Shown: piece after piece, positions 39,900-49,231 of the stretch
How positions within the stretch are numbered: position 1 is the stretch's first letter
How the letters are laid out: each line of letters opens with the position of its first letter
NCBI RefSeq assembly: GCF_026278345.1
Contig: NZ_CP111085.1
Location: 2,058,001-2,122,000 of the forward strand
DNA: 64,000 bases
Source of the DNA: Tellurirhabdus rosea
GTDB taxonomy: Bacteria > Bacteroidota > Bacteroidia > Cytophagales > Spirosomataceae
Reading direction: 5' to 3'
Position numbers and translations under genes: made by a program
Notes under the pieces: generated by a model
Seen by the model: the letters and a program-made list of their open reading frames with translations, nothing else
Told to the model about the DNA's origin: nothing
Databases searched by the model: none

Positions 39900-41267
39900 A
39901 TGCAACGCTGGTTATACATTCTGGTCATATGCCTCGGGCTAATGCCGTTCGGGCTGTCGGCAACTGTCCTGACCGGGCCGGGCGATTACAAAATCAAAGT
40001 TGAAGTACAGAATCAGCAGGGCCAGTCGATCACGGCTACCGTGACCGTGACCGGCGTAAAAAATAAGACCGTCCGCCGCCGAACGCTCAAAGGCGACAGC
40101 TTCACGTTTCAGCTTCCGGGCGGCGACACCTATCAGTTCGAAGCCAGCGCAGCGGGCTTCCCGCCCGTCCGCCAGAATGTACGGCTGGAGGTTCCGACCG
40201 ATAATTCGGTGATGGAACAGACCCTCGTGCTGGTGCTGGGAACCCACAAAACGCCGGTGACCATCGTCGTGCTCGACGCCGAAACCGGGCAGCCTATCAA
40301 GGAAGGGTTTATGGTGCAGATGGGCGCGGATGCCGACGAGCAGGCCGCGGATTCACGCATCATCACCGAGCCGTCCGTTACGCTGGAAGCCAGTCCCGAA
40401 AAGCCGTTCCAGTTCATTGTCCGGGCGCGCGGCTATCATTCGCACGAGCATCAGGTCGCGGATGTGCGGGAACCCAAAGACGTGATTGTCAAGCTTCGCA
40501 AACAGCAGGAAGCCACCATCCGGCCCTACGACATCCGGGTTATGGACGGCGATTACCGCTATGTGCTGCCCCGCTGCGACATCCGGATTTGGGACCAGCA
40601 GAACCGGCCCGTCACAGTCACCAACGACCGCTATACGGGCGACTGGCGGGTGCTGCTGGAAGACGATGTTTCCTACAACATCGAAGTAAAGGCGCAGGGA
40701 TTCATCACCCACCAGGGTCCGCTGACCCGGCCGCCGCAGTCGCTGATTCTGGTCGTTATGTACCGCGATATTCCCAGACCGGCCTCGGTCGAGGAAGTGA
40801 AGAAACCGGGTATGGAGGTGGTGACTGTCCCGACCGAAGAAAAGGCCAAACCGGCCGAAAAGCAGGATTTTTTTAGTCGGCTGGCGGATAAGCTGGGACG
40901 CTCGGAAGACACGGACCTGACGGGCAAAGTCATCACGCTGAACAACGTGTACTTCCGCCAGGGCAGTTACGAAGTGCTGCCGGAATCGTTTCCGGAACTG
41001 GACCAACTGGCCGAATCGCTCAAGAACCGCCCGACGCTGCGGGTCGAGATCGGCGGACATACGGACCGGCTCGGCGACCCCAAGATGAACCTTTTCCTGT
41101 CCGAAAACCGGGCCAAATCCGTCTACAACTACCTCATCAAAAAGGGCATTCCCCGCAACCGAATTCGCCACACGGGCTACGGATTTAGCAAACCGGTCGC
41201 TACCAGCGATACGGAAGAGAATCGCCAGCGCAACCGCCGGGTAGAAGTTCGGGTGATCGGCAACTGA
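39900..41267 (+). CDS. OmpA-family protein with beta-sandwich repeats (paralogue)
   Basis: 455 residues from ATG 39900 (MQRWLYILVICLGLMPFGLS signal). Same plan as the gene before it: beta-sandwich modules ~22-290 (KIKVEVQNQQGQSITATVTV, QPIKEGFMVQMGADADEQAA), a Pro/Glu/Lys linker, and an OmpA domain (TLNNVYFRQGSYEVLPESFP, LRVEIGGHTDRLGDPKMN, NRIRHTGYGFSKP, RRVEVRVIGN). The linker contains DFFSRLADKLGRSEDTDLTG. A tandem duplication is the simplest origin. In-frame TTG at 39861 is not favoured. Confidence 0.92.
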   Translation: MQRWLYILVICLGLMPFGLSATVLTGPGDYKIKVEVQNQQGQSITATVTVTGVKNKTVRRRTLKGDSFTFQLPGGDTYQFEASAAGFPPVRQNVRLEVPTDNSVMEQTLVLVLGTHKTPVTIVVLDAETGQPIKEGFMVQMGADADEQAADSRIITEPSVTLEASPEKPFQFIVRARGYHSHEHQVADVREPKDVIVKLRKQQEATIRPYDIRVMDGDYRYVLPRCDIRIWDQQNRPVTVTNDRYTGDWRVLLEDDVSYNIEVKAQGFITHQGPLTRPPQSLILVVMYRDIPRPASVEEVKKPGMEVVTVPTEEKAKPAEKQDFFSRLADKLGRSEDTDLTGKVITLNNVYFRQGSYEVLPESFPELDQLAESLKNRPTLRVEIGGHTDRLGDPKMNLFLSENRAKSVYNYLIKKGIPRNRIRHTGYGFSKPVATSDTEENRQRNRRVEVRVIGN

Positions 41268-41282
41268 CCGGACGAAGGCGCC

Positions 41283-41747
41283 TCAGGCTGTATGCGTCGC
41301 TCCGGGCTGCTGGTATTTACTGACCCAGTACTGATAAACCGAGTGCATTAGCTCTTTCATTTCGCTGAAGTGCAGCGGCTTGTTGATGCAGGTCATGGCG
41401 CCCAGATCGATACAAAGCTTCAGCTCGTTTTCATTTTGGGTATTGATGAACAGGACGACCGGGATTTCCCGAAAAATTTCGTGCTCTTTCAGCAGCCGAA
41501 GCGTTTCAAAACCGTTCAGACCCGGCATGTACTTGTCCAGCATCACAATCCAGCGGGCCGCCGAAGCCGAACCCTGCTGCCGCACATCCTCTTCCAGAAA
41601 CTTAAGTAAATGGTCGCCGCTTTCCAGTTCCTTTACCGTTGTAGGCAGGTCAAGCGACTCCAGCGCCATCCGCATCAGCAATCTATCCTCCTCATCGTCA
41701 TCCACCAGCAGTATTGTCGGCGATGCGGGAATGGGTTTTTCTTCCAT
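41283..41747 (-). CDS. Single-domain response regulator
   Basis: 154 residues from ATG 41745-41747. CheY-like: TILLVDDDEEDRLLMRMALE, phospho-acceptor Asp71 in VMLDKYMPGLNGFETL, and CINKPLHF with the conserved Lys. No output domain, so it works by protein-protein contact, as in Rcp1-type phytochrome partners. A second in-frame ATG (41789) would add 14 residues and puts the hairpin at 41761-41787 inside the coding region; the shorter start is preferred. Convergent with the OmpA gene. Confidence 0.88.
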   Translation of the reverse strand: MEEKPIPASPTILLVDDDEEDRLLMRMALESLDLPTTVKELESGDHLLKFLEEDVRQQGSASAARWIVMLDKYMPGLNGFETLRLLKEHEIFREIPVVLFINTQNENELKLCIDLGAMTCINKPLHFSEMKELMHSVYQYWVSKYQQPGATHTA

Positions 41748-41760
41748 AATCGATAATCGT

Positions 41761-41787
41761 GCGGTCCCCAATGACTGCGGGGACCGC
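41761..41787 (-). promoter_or_regulatory. Hairpin in the response-regulator leader
   Basis: Perfect 9-bp arms GCGGTCCCC / GGGGACCGC around a 9-nt loop, 13 bp upstream of the chosen start. It may modulate translation, or it is a chance stem. Confidence 0.5.
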
Positions 41788-41852
41788 ATTTAGCGGGCAA
41801 AGTTCCGGCGTTACTGACAAAAATGTAGGCCGTTGGATAGACTTAATTCCGC

Positions 41853-42812
41853 TTACTTCATAAAAAAGTCGGCTTCCCGCACCAGGGTTTCACCGCCCGT
41901 TGTCAGGGTGTAATTGAAGCCTTTCTGAATGCTGTACGCGCCGTATTGCCCGGCCCGGTTGACGGCCAGAATGCCCACCTGCAAATCGCGGTACTCGGGC
42001 GTTTTTTTGACCATGCGCCGGATTGCCTCCTCGCAGGCCTGCTGCGGTGTTTTGCCCTGGCGCATCAGCTCTACCACCAGAAAAGCGCCCAGCGCCCGCA
42101 TCACGACCTCACCCAGGCCGGTAGCGCAGGCGCCGCCGATTTCGTTGTCCACAAACAGGCCGGCTCCGATGATCGGCGAATCGCCGACGCGCCCGTGCAT
42201 TTTGTAAGCCAGTCCGCTGGTGGTACAGGCTCCGGAAAAATTGCTGTTGGCATCCACCGCCAGCACGCCGATGGTATCATGGCGCTCGATGTTGACGACG
42301 GGCTTGTATTTCGATTCTTTTTTCCAGTCCTCCCACGCTTTGCGCGAAGAGTCCGTGAGCAGATTTTCTTTTTTGAATCCGTTGGCCAGCGCGAATTGAA
42401 GGGCTCCTTCCCCGCTCAGCATGACGTGCGGCGTTTTTTCCATCACCTGACGGGCCACCGAAATTGGGTGCATGATGTGCTGCAGGAACGAAACGGACCC
42501 CGCCCGGCCCTGCTCGTCCATGATGCAGGCGTCGAGGGTGACGTTGCCGTCGCGGTCGGGCAGGCCGCCATAGCCGACGGAGGTGTCTTTGGGGTCGGCT
42601 TCCGGAACGCGGGCGGCGGCTTCTACGGCGTCGAGCGAACGTCCTTTTTTACTCAGAATGGCCCAGCCGGCTTCGTTGGCCCGGCGGTTGTTCCAGGTGG
42701 AAATAATAAGCGGAAAAGAGGGCTTGGGCTGAGCCACCGTTTCGGAAAGACCCAAACGGGTTACCAGCGCACCGGCCAGCGAACGGGACAGCCAATCACG
42801 ACGGGAAATCAT
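41853..42812 (-). CDS. Glycosylasparaginase (N4-(beta-N-acetylglucosaminyl)-L-asparaginase)
   Basis: 319 residues. A twin-arginine-like signal (ISRRDWLSRSLAGALVTRLG). N-terminal nucleophile hydrolase: autocleavage site and catalytic Thr180 in IERHDTIGVLAVDANSNFSG, plus the GRVGDSPIIGAGLFVDNEIG substrate loop and CATGLGEVVMRALGAFLV. It splits the GlcNAc-Asn bond of asparagine-linked glycans. Extracytoplasmic and single-gene. Scavenging of glycoprotein nitrogen or sugar is the likely role. Confidence 0.94.
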   Translation of the reverse strand: MISRRDWLSRSLAGALVTRLGLSETVAQPKPSFPLIISTWNNRRANEAGWAILSKKGRSLDAVEAAARVPEADPKDTSVGYGGLPDRDGNVTLDACIMDEQGRAGSVSFLQHIMHPISVARQVMEKTPHVMLSGEGALQFALANGFKKENLLTDSSRKAWEDWKKESKYKPVVNIERHDTIGVLAVDANSNFSGACTTSGLAYKMHGRVGDSPIIGAGLFVDNEIGGACATGLGEVVMRALGAFLVVELMRQGKTPQQACEEAIRRMVKKTPEYRDLQVGILAVNRAGQYGAYSIQKGFNYTLTTGGETLVREADFFMK

Positions 42813-42846
42813 AGGAAAGTTGGTTTTTTCGGTAATTAACGCATTT

Positions 42847-44754
42847 TTAGTGAACTACCAACACGGTCCCCTGCTTCCGGCCCGGCAACCGCTCCGACCG
42901 CATGACGAACACATACAGGTCCGGAGGGACGAGCACGCCGCTGGTGGAGCGGCCGTCCCAGGGGCCAGCCTGGGCGTTTGCCGCGAAAATCAGTCCGCCC
43001 CAGCGGTTGTAGATTTCGAGGCGGCAGTCGGGATATTCTTCCAGCCCGCGGATTACCCAGGTGTCGTTGATGCCGTCGTTGTTGGGCGAAAACGCGTCCG
43101 GAATGAGTAGCCGGGTGAAAACCGAAACCAGCATCTGCGCCGTAGCCGTACAGCCCTGCGGCGAGGTGGCCGTGACCGAATACGTGGTCGTTTCGCCCGG
43201 AGAAGCCACCGGACGGGCCGCCGCCGCACTACTGAGTGTCGCGGCTGGCGACCACCGGAACAGCAGCGTGTCTGCCCCTTTGGCATCCAGCGTTACGGAG
43301 CCGCCCCGGGCCATCGTCAACTGCCCGGACACCAGCGCCGGGGCCGCCCAATGCCGCACCGGCACCGTGTCCGTGGCCACGCAGCCGCTGGCGGGTTCAG
43401 TGGCTTCCACCACGTACCGGCCCGCCTCCGCCGCTTTCACGCTGGCCTCCGTAGCGCCCGCAATAAGCCCGTTGTTTCGCCGCCAGCGATAGGTGTAATC
43501 GCCGCCGGGAGCCGTCAGCGTGACCGAGCCGCCGGGGCAGAAGACGAGCGGGCCGTCCGCCGTCAGCTTGATGGGTGTCGGCAGGGTCACCGTCACGGTT
43601 ACGCTGCCGGGTGAGGTGACGGGCTCGCCGCAGGTGTTGGTAAATTTCCGCACGACGGTATAAGCGCCGGGCGATTTTACGCTCAGGCTCGCCAGAGTAT
43701 CGCTTTTCAGGTCCTTGCCGTCGCGCTGCCACTGGTGGACATAGTCGGGCGACTCGCCGGTTCGCAGGACGGGCGACAGACCCTGGCAGATCGTCAGGCT
43801 GAGCAGCTGGCCGTTGTCCATCTTCACGGCGGCGGGAGGCAGCGTTGAGGCCAGCGAAATAACGGGCGCGGGCGGGGCGGTTTTGGGACAGTCAACCACC
43901 ACCAGCTGAAAGTCCCGGCGAACGGAGCCGATGCGCTGACCGGCCCGGTATTCTTCGCAGAGAACCGCCAGCACAAAAAGCCCGATGCGGCTGGGGGTTA
44001 CGGAAAGCTGGCCCGTGGCGGGGTCGATGGCGAGGGCCGGATTGCCGGGCACCATCGCGGTCTGGCTGAAGCCGGTCTGCCACTGCACTACCGGATAGTT
44101 CGAACTCGGCTCGATGGACGTGCCGCTGCTCTGGCTGGTGAACCCTTTGTACGGGGTTACGAGCGAGTAGCGCAGTTCGTCCCCGTCGGCGTCCGTCGCG
44201 GCAAACGAGGCCGTCAGCGGCTTGCCTAAGCAGCCGTATAGCGAGGTGGGCCGGACAAACACCGGCGACGAGTTGGCCGTGGTCTGCAAAGCCGGAAACT
44301 CCAGGTAAAAGACCATTCCCGTATCGCCGGGCTTTACCAGGTTGTCCAGGTTGGGATTCCGGCAGCAGACGCCGTAGACGAGGTAATACCCCTGGGCGTC
44401 GTCGAACCGGCTCATTGTCAGCGCGATTTCTTTACCATAACGGACTTCTCCCAGTTGGAGCGGCCGCAGGCTGGCACAGGGATTACCCCCGGCCGAAAGC
44501 GGCGTCTGGCCGAGCAGCGGCAGGTCGTACTGCCCGATTTTGAGGTTGTTGCGGCGGGAATAGACGGCGACCGTAATGTTGTCCCTCACGTCGCCGGCCA
44601 GGCTGCTTTCGCGGTCGATGTACAGATCAATGCCGAAAAAATACTGATTGGAGCGGTTGGTTGCCGTCAGGCGGGCATTTCCGCCGACAATGTGCGAAGC
44701 CACAGCCAGTTGACAGGCCAGAAGCCACAGGATGAAGCCAGAAAGTGTACGCAT
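42847..44754 (-). CDS. Secreted adhesin-like protein with gliding-motility-type (CHU_C) tail
   Basis: 635 residues. Signal peptide followed by SHIVGGNARLTATNRSNQYF, typical of large Bacteroidota surface proteins; Ig/PKD-like modules fill the centre (repeated GGSVTL, YTYRWRR, YVHQWQRDG). The C-terminal ~90 residues are the gliding-motility-associated domain: IPDAFSPNNDGINDTWVIRG, LEIYNRWGGLIFAANAQ, WDGRSTSGVLVPPDLYVFVM. This is a type IX secretion signal of the CHU_C (type B) kind. Expected on the outer surface; ligand unknown. Confidence 0.92.
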   Translation of the reverse strand: MRTLSGFILWLLACQLAVASHIVGGNARLTATNRSNQYFFGIDLYIDRESSLAGDVRDNITVAVYSRRNNLKIGQYDLPLLGQTPLSAGGNPCASLRPLQLGEVRYGKEIALTMSRFDDAQGYYLVYGVCCRNPNLDNLVKPGDTGMVFYLEFPALQTTANSSPVFVRPTSLYGCLGKPLTASFAATDADGDELRYSLVTPYKGFTSQSSGTSIEPSSNYPVVQWQTGFSQTAMVPGNPALAIDPATGQLSVTPSRIGLFVLAVLCEEYRAGQRIGSVRRDFQLVVVDCPKTAPPAPVISLASTLPPAAVKMDNGQLLSLTICQGLSPVLRTGESPDYVHQWQRDGKDLKSDTLASLSVKSPGAYTVVRKFTNTCGEPVTSPGSVTVTVTLPTPIKLTADGPLVFCPGGSVTLTAPGGDYTYRWRRNNGLIAGATEASVKAAEAGRYVVEATEPASGCVATDTVPVRHWAAPALVSGQLTMARGGSVTLDAKGADTLLFRWSPAATLSSAAAARPVASPGETTTYSVTATSPQGCTATAQMLVSVFTRLLIPDAFSPNNDGINDTWVIRGLEEYPDCRLEIYNRWGGLIFAANAQAGPWDGRSTSGVLVPPDLYVFVMRSERLPGRKQGTVLVVH

Positions 44755-44916
44755 GCAGGTAGAGACAAAGACGTACCCTTCTGTATGTACAAAAATAAGG
44801 CCACGGTCATCATTCCTCCGAAAAGACCCGGAAGCGGGCCGGACGCCTCTTTTTTACGGAGGTCCTCTGCGAATTCTTTGCGTCTTTGCCGTTAAAATCA
44901 AATGCCGAAATTTTAG

Positions 44917-44924
44917 TAGTTTTG
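44917..44924 (+). promoter_or_regulatory. -7 promoter box TAGTTTTG for recG
   Basis: Exact TAnnTTTG match 23 bp upstream of the recG ATG. Confidence 0.5.
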
Positions 44925-44947
44925 ACCAGATACACCCATCCGAGGGC

Positions 44948-47056
44948 ATGACTGAACGCGCAACGTTTTTTGATACCAAAATAGAATTTCTGAAAGGTGT
45001 TGGGCCGCAGCGTGCCGCTACGCTCAACAAGGAACTGAACATTTTCACCTACGGCGATCTGATTCAGTACTACCCTTTCCGGCACGAAGACCGCACGAAG
45101 TTTCATACCATCGCCGAATTGTCCGAACTGCTTCCCGCCGCGCAGGTACGGGGGCGGCTTCGCGACTGGAGTATCCTGGGCGAAGGCCCCAAACGGCGGC
45201 TGGTGGCTACCTTCACCGACCACACGGGCACGATGGACCTGGTCTGGTTTCACGGTATTTCGTACTACGAAAAAAGTCTGCGGCCGGGGGGAGAATACAT
45301 CGCCTACGGCAAACCCCTGTATTTCAGCGGCACGTACAGCATTACCCACCCGGAACTGGACGTTCTGACTCCCGAAAACGAGCAGGGCGGCATGCTGGTG
45401 CCGGTTTACAATCTGACCGAAAAAATGCGCCGGACGCATTTCGAGAGCAAGGCCATCGCCAAAGTCATGCGCCAGCTGCTCGACATTGCCCGGCCGTACA
45501 TCCACGAAACCCTGCCCGACGCCCTCATCCAGAAGTTTCGGCTTATTCCGAAAGCGGCGGCCCTGGAATACATTCACCTGCCGCCCAGCCCCGCCTGGCT
45601 GCATCAGGCCCAGCGCCGGCTGAAGTTCGAAGAGCTGTTTTACAACCAGTTACGGCTCATCAAGAACAAGCTTCTGCACAAGGTCGAATACCCGGGGCAG
45701 GTGTTCAGAAGCACGACGCTGCTCAACCGTTTTTACCAGGACCACCTGCCCTTTGACCTGACCGGCGCCCAGAAGCGGGTCGTGAAGGAAATTTACGCCG
45801 ACGTCACCACCGGCAAGCACATGAACCGCCTGCTGCAGGGCGACGTGGGCAGCGGAAAGACGATTGTGGCGTTTATCACCATGCTGATGGCCATCGACAA
45901 CGGGGCGCAGGCCTGCATCATGGCCCCCACCGAAATTCTGGCCGAACAGCACTACCAGGGCCTCAAGGTCTTCGCCGACGCCCTGGGCATTCACATCGAC
46001 ATCCTGACCGGTTCGACCAACAATAAGCGCCGGAAAGTGATTCATGAGGAACTGGAAAACGGCAAGCTGAACATCATCGTCGGAACCCACGCCCTGCTGG
46101 AAGACAAAGTTCAGTTCCAGAACCTCGGGCTTTGCATCATCGACGAACAGCACCGGTTCGGCGTGGCCCAGCGGGCCAAGATGTGGGCCAAGAACACCGA
46201 CATTCCGCCGCACATTCTGGTCATGACGGCCACACCTATCCCGCGTACGCTGGCCATGACGCTCTACGGCAACCTGGACCTCTCCATCATCGACGAGCTT
46301 CCGGCGGGCCGCAAACCGATCAAAACCGTGCACCGCTACGATACGCACCGCTCGGAGGTGTTTGGCTTCATGCGGCAGCAGATCGAACTTGGCCGGCAGA
46401 TTTACGTCGTGTATCCGCTCATTGAAGAATCCGAAAAGCTGGATTTTAAGGATTTAATGGACGGCTACGAAAGCATGAGCCGGGCCTTTCCGCTGCCGAA
46501 ATACAAGCTGGGCATTCTGCACGGCCGGATGCTGCCCTACGAAAAAGACGACGAGATGACGCGCTTCAAAAAGGGAGAAACCCAGATTATGGTCGCTACG
46601 ACCGTGATCGAGGTCGGCGTGAACGTACCGAATGCCAGCGTGATGGTCATCGAAAGTGCCGAGCGGTTCGGACTGGCGCAGTTGCACCAGTTGCGCGGGC
46701 GCGTGGGCCGGGGAGCCGAACAGTCGTACTGCGTCCTGATGACGGGCTATAAACTCAGCAAGGAAACCCGCATCCGGATCGAAACGATGGTCAAAACCAA
46801 CAACGGCTTCGAGATTGCGGACGTGGATTTGCAGCTGCGCGGCCCCGGCGACCTCTCCGGTACGCAGCAGAGCGGCATCGCCGACCTGCACATCGCTGAC
46901 CTCGCCAAAGACGGAGCCATCCTGACGGCCGCCCGCGAGTCGGCCCAGGCGATTCTGGAGGAAGACCCGGACCTGATTTTACCGCAGAACGCACCCATCC
47001 GCCATCAGGTGGAAGCCCAGCGGCAGGGCGAAACGAACTGGAGCCGGATCAGCTAA
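44948..47056 (+). CDS. recG: ATP-dependent DNA helicase RecG
   Basis: 702 residues from ATG 44948 (MTERATFFDTKIEFLKGVGP). An N-terminal wedge/OB domain (~1-260; FRHEDRTKFHTIAELSE), then Walker A in LLQGDVGSGKTIVAFITMLM (~298-305), DEQH box in IDEQHRFGVAQRAKMW (~398), and motifs IV-VI including TTVIEVGVNVPNASVMVIES and HQLRGRVGRGAEQSYCVLMT. RecG reverses stalled replication forks and processes recombination junctions. The -7 box at 44917 supports this start. Confidence 0.97.
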   Translation: MTERATFFDTKIEFLKGVGPQRAATLNKELNIFTYGDLIQYYPFRHEDRTKFHTIAELSELLPAAQVRGRLRDWSILGEGPKRRLVATFTDHTGTMDLVWFHGISYYEKSLRPGGEYIAYGKPLYFSGTYSITHPELDVLTPENEQGGMLVPVYNLTEKMRRTHFESKAIAKVMRQLLDIARPYIHETLPDALIQKFRLIPKAAALEYIHLPPSPAWLHQAQRRLKFEELFYNQLRLIKNKLLHKVEYPGQVFRSTTLLNRFYQDHLPFDLTGAQKRVVKEIYADVTTGKHMNRLLQGDVGSGKTIVAFITMLMAIDNGAQACIMAPTEILAEQHYQGLKVFADALGIHIDILTGSTNNKRRKVIHEELENGKLNIIVGTHALLEDKVQFQNLGLCIIDEQHRFGVAQRAKMWAKNTDIPPHILVMTATPIPRTLAMTLYGNLDLSIIDELPAGRKPIKTVHRYDTHRSEVFGFMRQQIELGRQIYVVYPLIEESEKLDFKDLMDGYESMSRAFPLPKYKLGILHGRMLPYEKDDEMTRFKKGETQIMVATTVIEVGVNVPNASVMVIESAERFGLAQLHQLRGRVGRGAEQSYCVLMTGYKLSKETRIRIETMVKTNNGFEIADVDLQLRGPGDLSGTQQSGIADLHIADLAKDGAILTAARESAQAILEEDPDLILPQNAPIRHQVEAQRQGETNWSRIS

Positions 47057-47062
47057 CCCCGC

Positions 47063-49021
47063 TCATTGCTTCAGCACCGCCCAGGAGCTTACCGCCCGTC
47101 CGCCCGAGTGCAGGCGAAGGTAATACCGGCCCGGCGGCAAGTCCGTCAGCGACCACTCCAGCGTCTCGGTTTCCCCGCGGCCCGTTCGGGCTCCGCTGAA
47201 GAAGACCGGTCGGCCGAGCGCGTCGTACAGCGTCAGGTCCGCGACCGCTCCGGTGGCTATTTTCCACTCGATAATCAGCCGGTCGGCGGTGGGGTTCGGA
47301 TACGCTTTTAGCGACAAGACCGGGGCCGTCAGTCCGAGCGGCTGGAGCACGGTCACTTTGACGGGGCCGGACACCGTGCCGGGGCCGCACTGCCCGGAAA
47401 CTGACCGCAACGTATACTGGGTGGTCGAGTCGGGGCGGACGGTCAGCCAGAGCGGCGACCCGGCCGTTTCGAAGGCGCGGCCGCTCCAGTCCACGACCCG
47501 CCAGGGCCCGCCGCCCGTCAGGCGCACGGCCAGCTTCAGGCTGTCGCCCCGCTGGATGGTGGTGTCGGGCGGGAGAATGGCGGCAGCAGCAGGGTTTAGT
47601 CGTACCGTTGCGGTCTGGCTGATCGCGGCATTGGCGCAGTAGGCCGGATAACTGACGGTCAGGCGGTAGTCGCCCGCGCTTTTGCTGCCGCCTTTCGGAA
47701 TCAGCAGCTCCCGTTCGCGACTGGCAAAGCCGTTGGGGCCGGTCCAGTTGTACTTTAACGGGGAGCGCCAGGTATGCCCGACGATTCCGTCATGCGTTTC
47801 GTTCGGAATCAGCAACAGCGTATCGCCTTCACAAAAGCTTGTTTCCCCCAGAATCTGCACCGAAGGCTTTGTTACGCCAATGTACTGGGTCCTGACGACC
47901 GTTCCTGAGCACGCGCCCGAATAGGTAGCGGTCAACTTGTACACACCGTCCATCGCGGGCGTCAGCTCACCGACCGTTACCCGCTGACCGGCGGCGCTGA
48001 ACCCGTTCGGCCCGGACCAGCGGAAGTCCCATTCGACACCATGTACATGCGTTGTATCGGTGAGTTCCAGTTGCAGCAACTCACCGGGGCAAAACAGCGT
48101 GTCGATCTCATAATCACCGGGTAACTGCCGTTTTGCAAACGGCCGTATGACAGGGTCGGGGGCTAGCTCCCGAACCTCGGCGGAAGCCGTGACCGTGTCG
48201 CGGCAACCCGCAAACCGGGCTTTAACCTCATACGTGCCTACTCCGGAAGCGACTGGGTGCAGTTCCGTCGACCGGAATCCGTTTGGGCCGGTCCACAGCA
48301 CGGCCTGCGGCGGGTCAGTCCACCGGTAATCTGTAACCGCGGCCAGCCAGAACGAGGCCCCCGGACAATAGTTGTGCGCCCAGGTGGACCCGTACCCGTT
48401 CGGCAATCCACTCCCGATTTCTATCCGGGGGCTTCTCTGAACGAAAACGACTTCTTCACTCGCTTCAAGAGCGCACCGTCCGTTAAGGGTAGCCGTGAGG
48501 CGGTAGGTGGCCGTCGGCAGGTCGGGCATTTCGTCAATTACCGGTTCTTTAAGCGTGCTGGTGAACCCATTGGGGCCGGTCCAGCGGTAGCTCACGCTGG
48601 CGGTGGGGTCGCTTGAATAGACACTGCTGTAGAGCGTACGCCGCTGTTTAGGACAGAACTCTTCTAACTCATTCGTTATGGCATAAACACTCAGGTAGTG
48701 TACATCAACCCGTTTGACCACCGTAATCTTCCCGGTATAGGTTCCGCTGAAGACCGCCTGGACAGTATACATTTTACTGTATTGCGCATCAGGAATGCTG
48801 ACCTCCTCGCCAACCCATTTACCCCCCCATTGGTCACTCCATTCGTAAGTGACGGTCGTGCCGGCGGGGAGCGACGTGGTGGAGGCCTTCAGCCGGATGG
48901 TCTGCCCCTGGCAAACCGGGCTATTCGATACAAAATCAACGCTGGGCTTTAGTTCCTGAGCGAAAGTCAGGGAACACAGAAAGACAAAAAACGAAGTGAA
49001 AGCTACGGACATACGAACCAT
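47063..49021 (-). CDS. T9SS type A sorting-domain protein with Ig-like repeats
   Basis: 652 residues from ATG 49019-49021 (MVRMSVAFTSFFVFLCSLTF signal). At least four Ig-like repeats share the W[TS]GPNGF motif (WTGPNGFTSTLKEP, WTGPNGFRSTELHP, WSGPNGFSAAGQRV, WTGPNGFASRERELL). The C-terminal ~85 residues are a type A CTD: LSLKAYPNPTADRLIIEWKI, LTLYDALGRPVFFSG, LPPGRYYLRLHSGGRAVSSW. The type IX machinery would export and attach it. Convergent with recG, 6 bp between stops. Probable adhesin. Confidence 0.9.
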   Translation of the reverse strand: MVRMSVAFTSFFVFLCSLTFAQELKPSVDFVSNSPVCQGQTIRLKASTTSLPAGTTVTYEWSDQWGGKWVGEEVSIPDAQYSKMYTVQAVFSGTYTGKITVVKRVDVHYLSVYAITNELEEFCPKQRRTLYSSVYSSDPTASVSYRWTGPNGFTSTLKEPVIDEMPDLPTATYRLTATLNGRCALEASEEVVFVQRSPRIEIGSGLPNGYGSTWAHNYCPGASFWLAAVTDYRWTDPPQAVLWTGPNGFRSTELHPVASGVGTYEVKARFAGCRDTVTASAEVRELAPDPVIRPFAKRQLPGDYEIDTLFCPGELLQLELTDTTHVHGVEWDFRWSGPNGFSAAGQRVTVGELTPAMDGVYKLTATYSGACSGTVVRTQYIGVTKPSVQILGETSFCEGDTLLLIPNETHDGIVGHTWRSPLKYNWTGPNGFASRERELLIPKGGSKSAGDYRLTVSYPAYCANAAISQTATVRLNPAAAAILPPDTTIQRGDSLKLAVRLTGGGPWRVVDWSGRAFETAGSPLWLTVRPDSTTQYTLRSVSGQCGPGTVSGPVKVTVLQPLGLTAPVLSLKAYPNPTADRLIIEWKIATGAVADLTLYDALGRPVFFSGARTGRGETETLEWSLTDLPPGRYYLRLHSGGRAVSSWAVLKQ

Positions 49022-49231
49022 ACAGCACCAACCAAAAAAAGAGTGGCCCAAATTTAAACCAATACTCCATCATTTGTAGTTTAAAACAACAAACTGTCGC
49101 ATCGATTTATGTCCGTTAATCGGGGCAGCGGAAGTAAAGGACTCCGTTTGCTATTTTTCGGCGAACTTTGTCATTCAAACCTTTTAGTAAGTAAATAAGT
49201 CTTTAATTTACCAGAAAGAATCGTTGCCACT

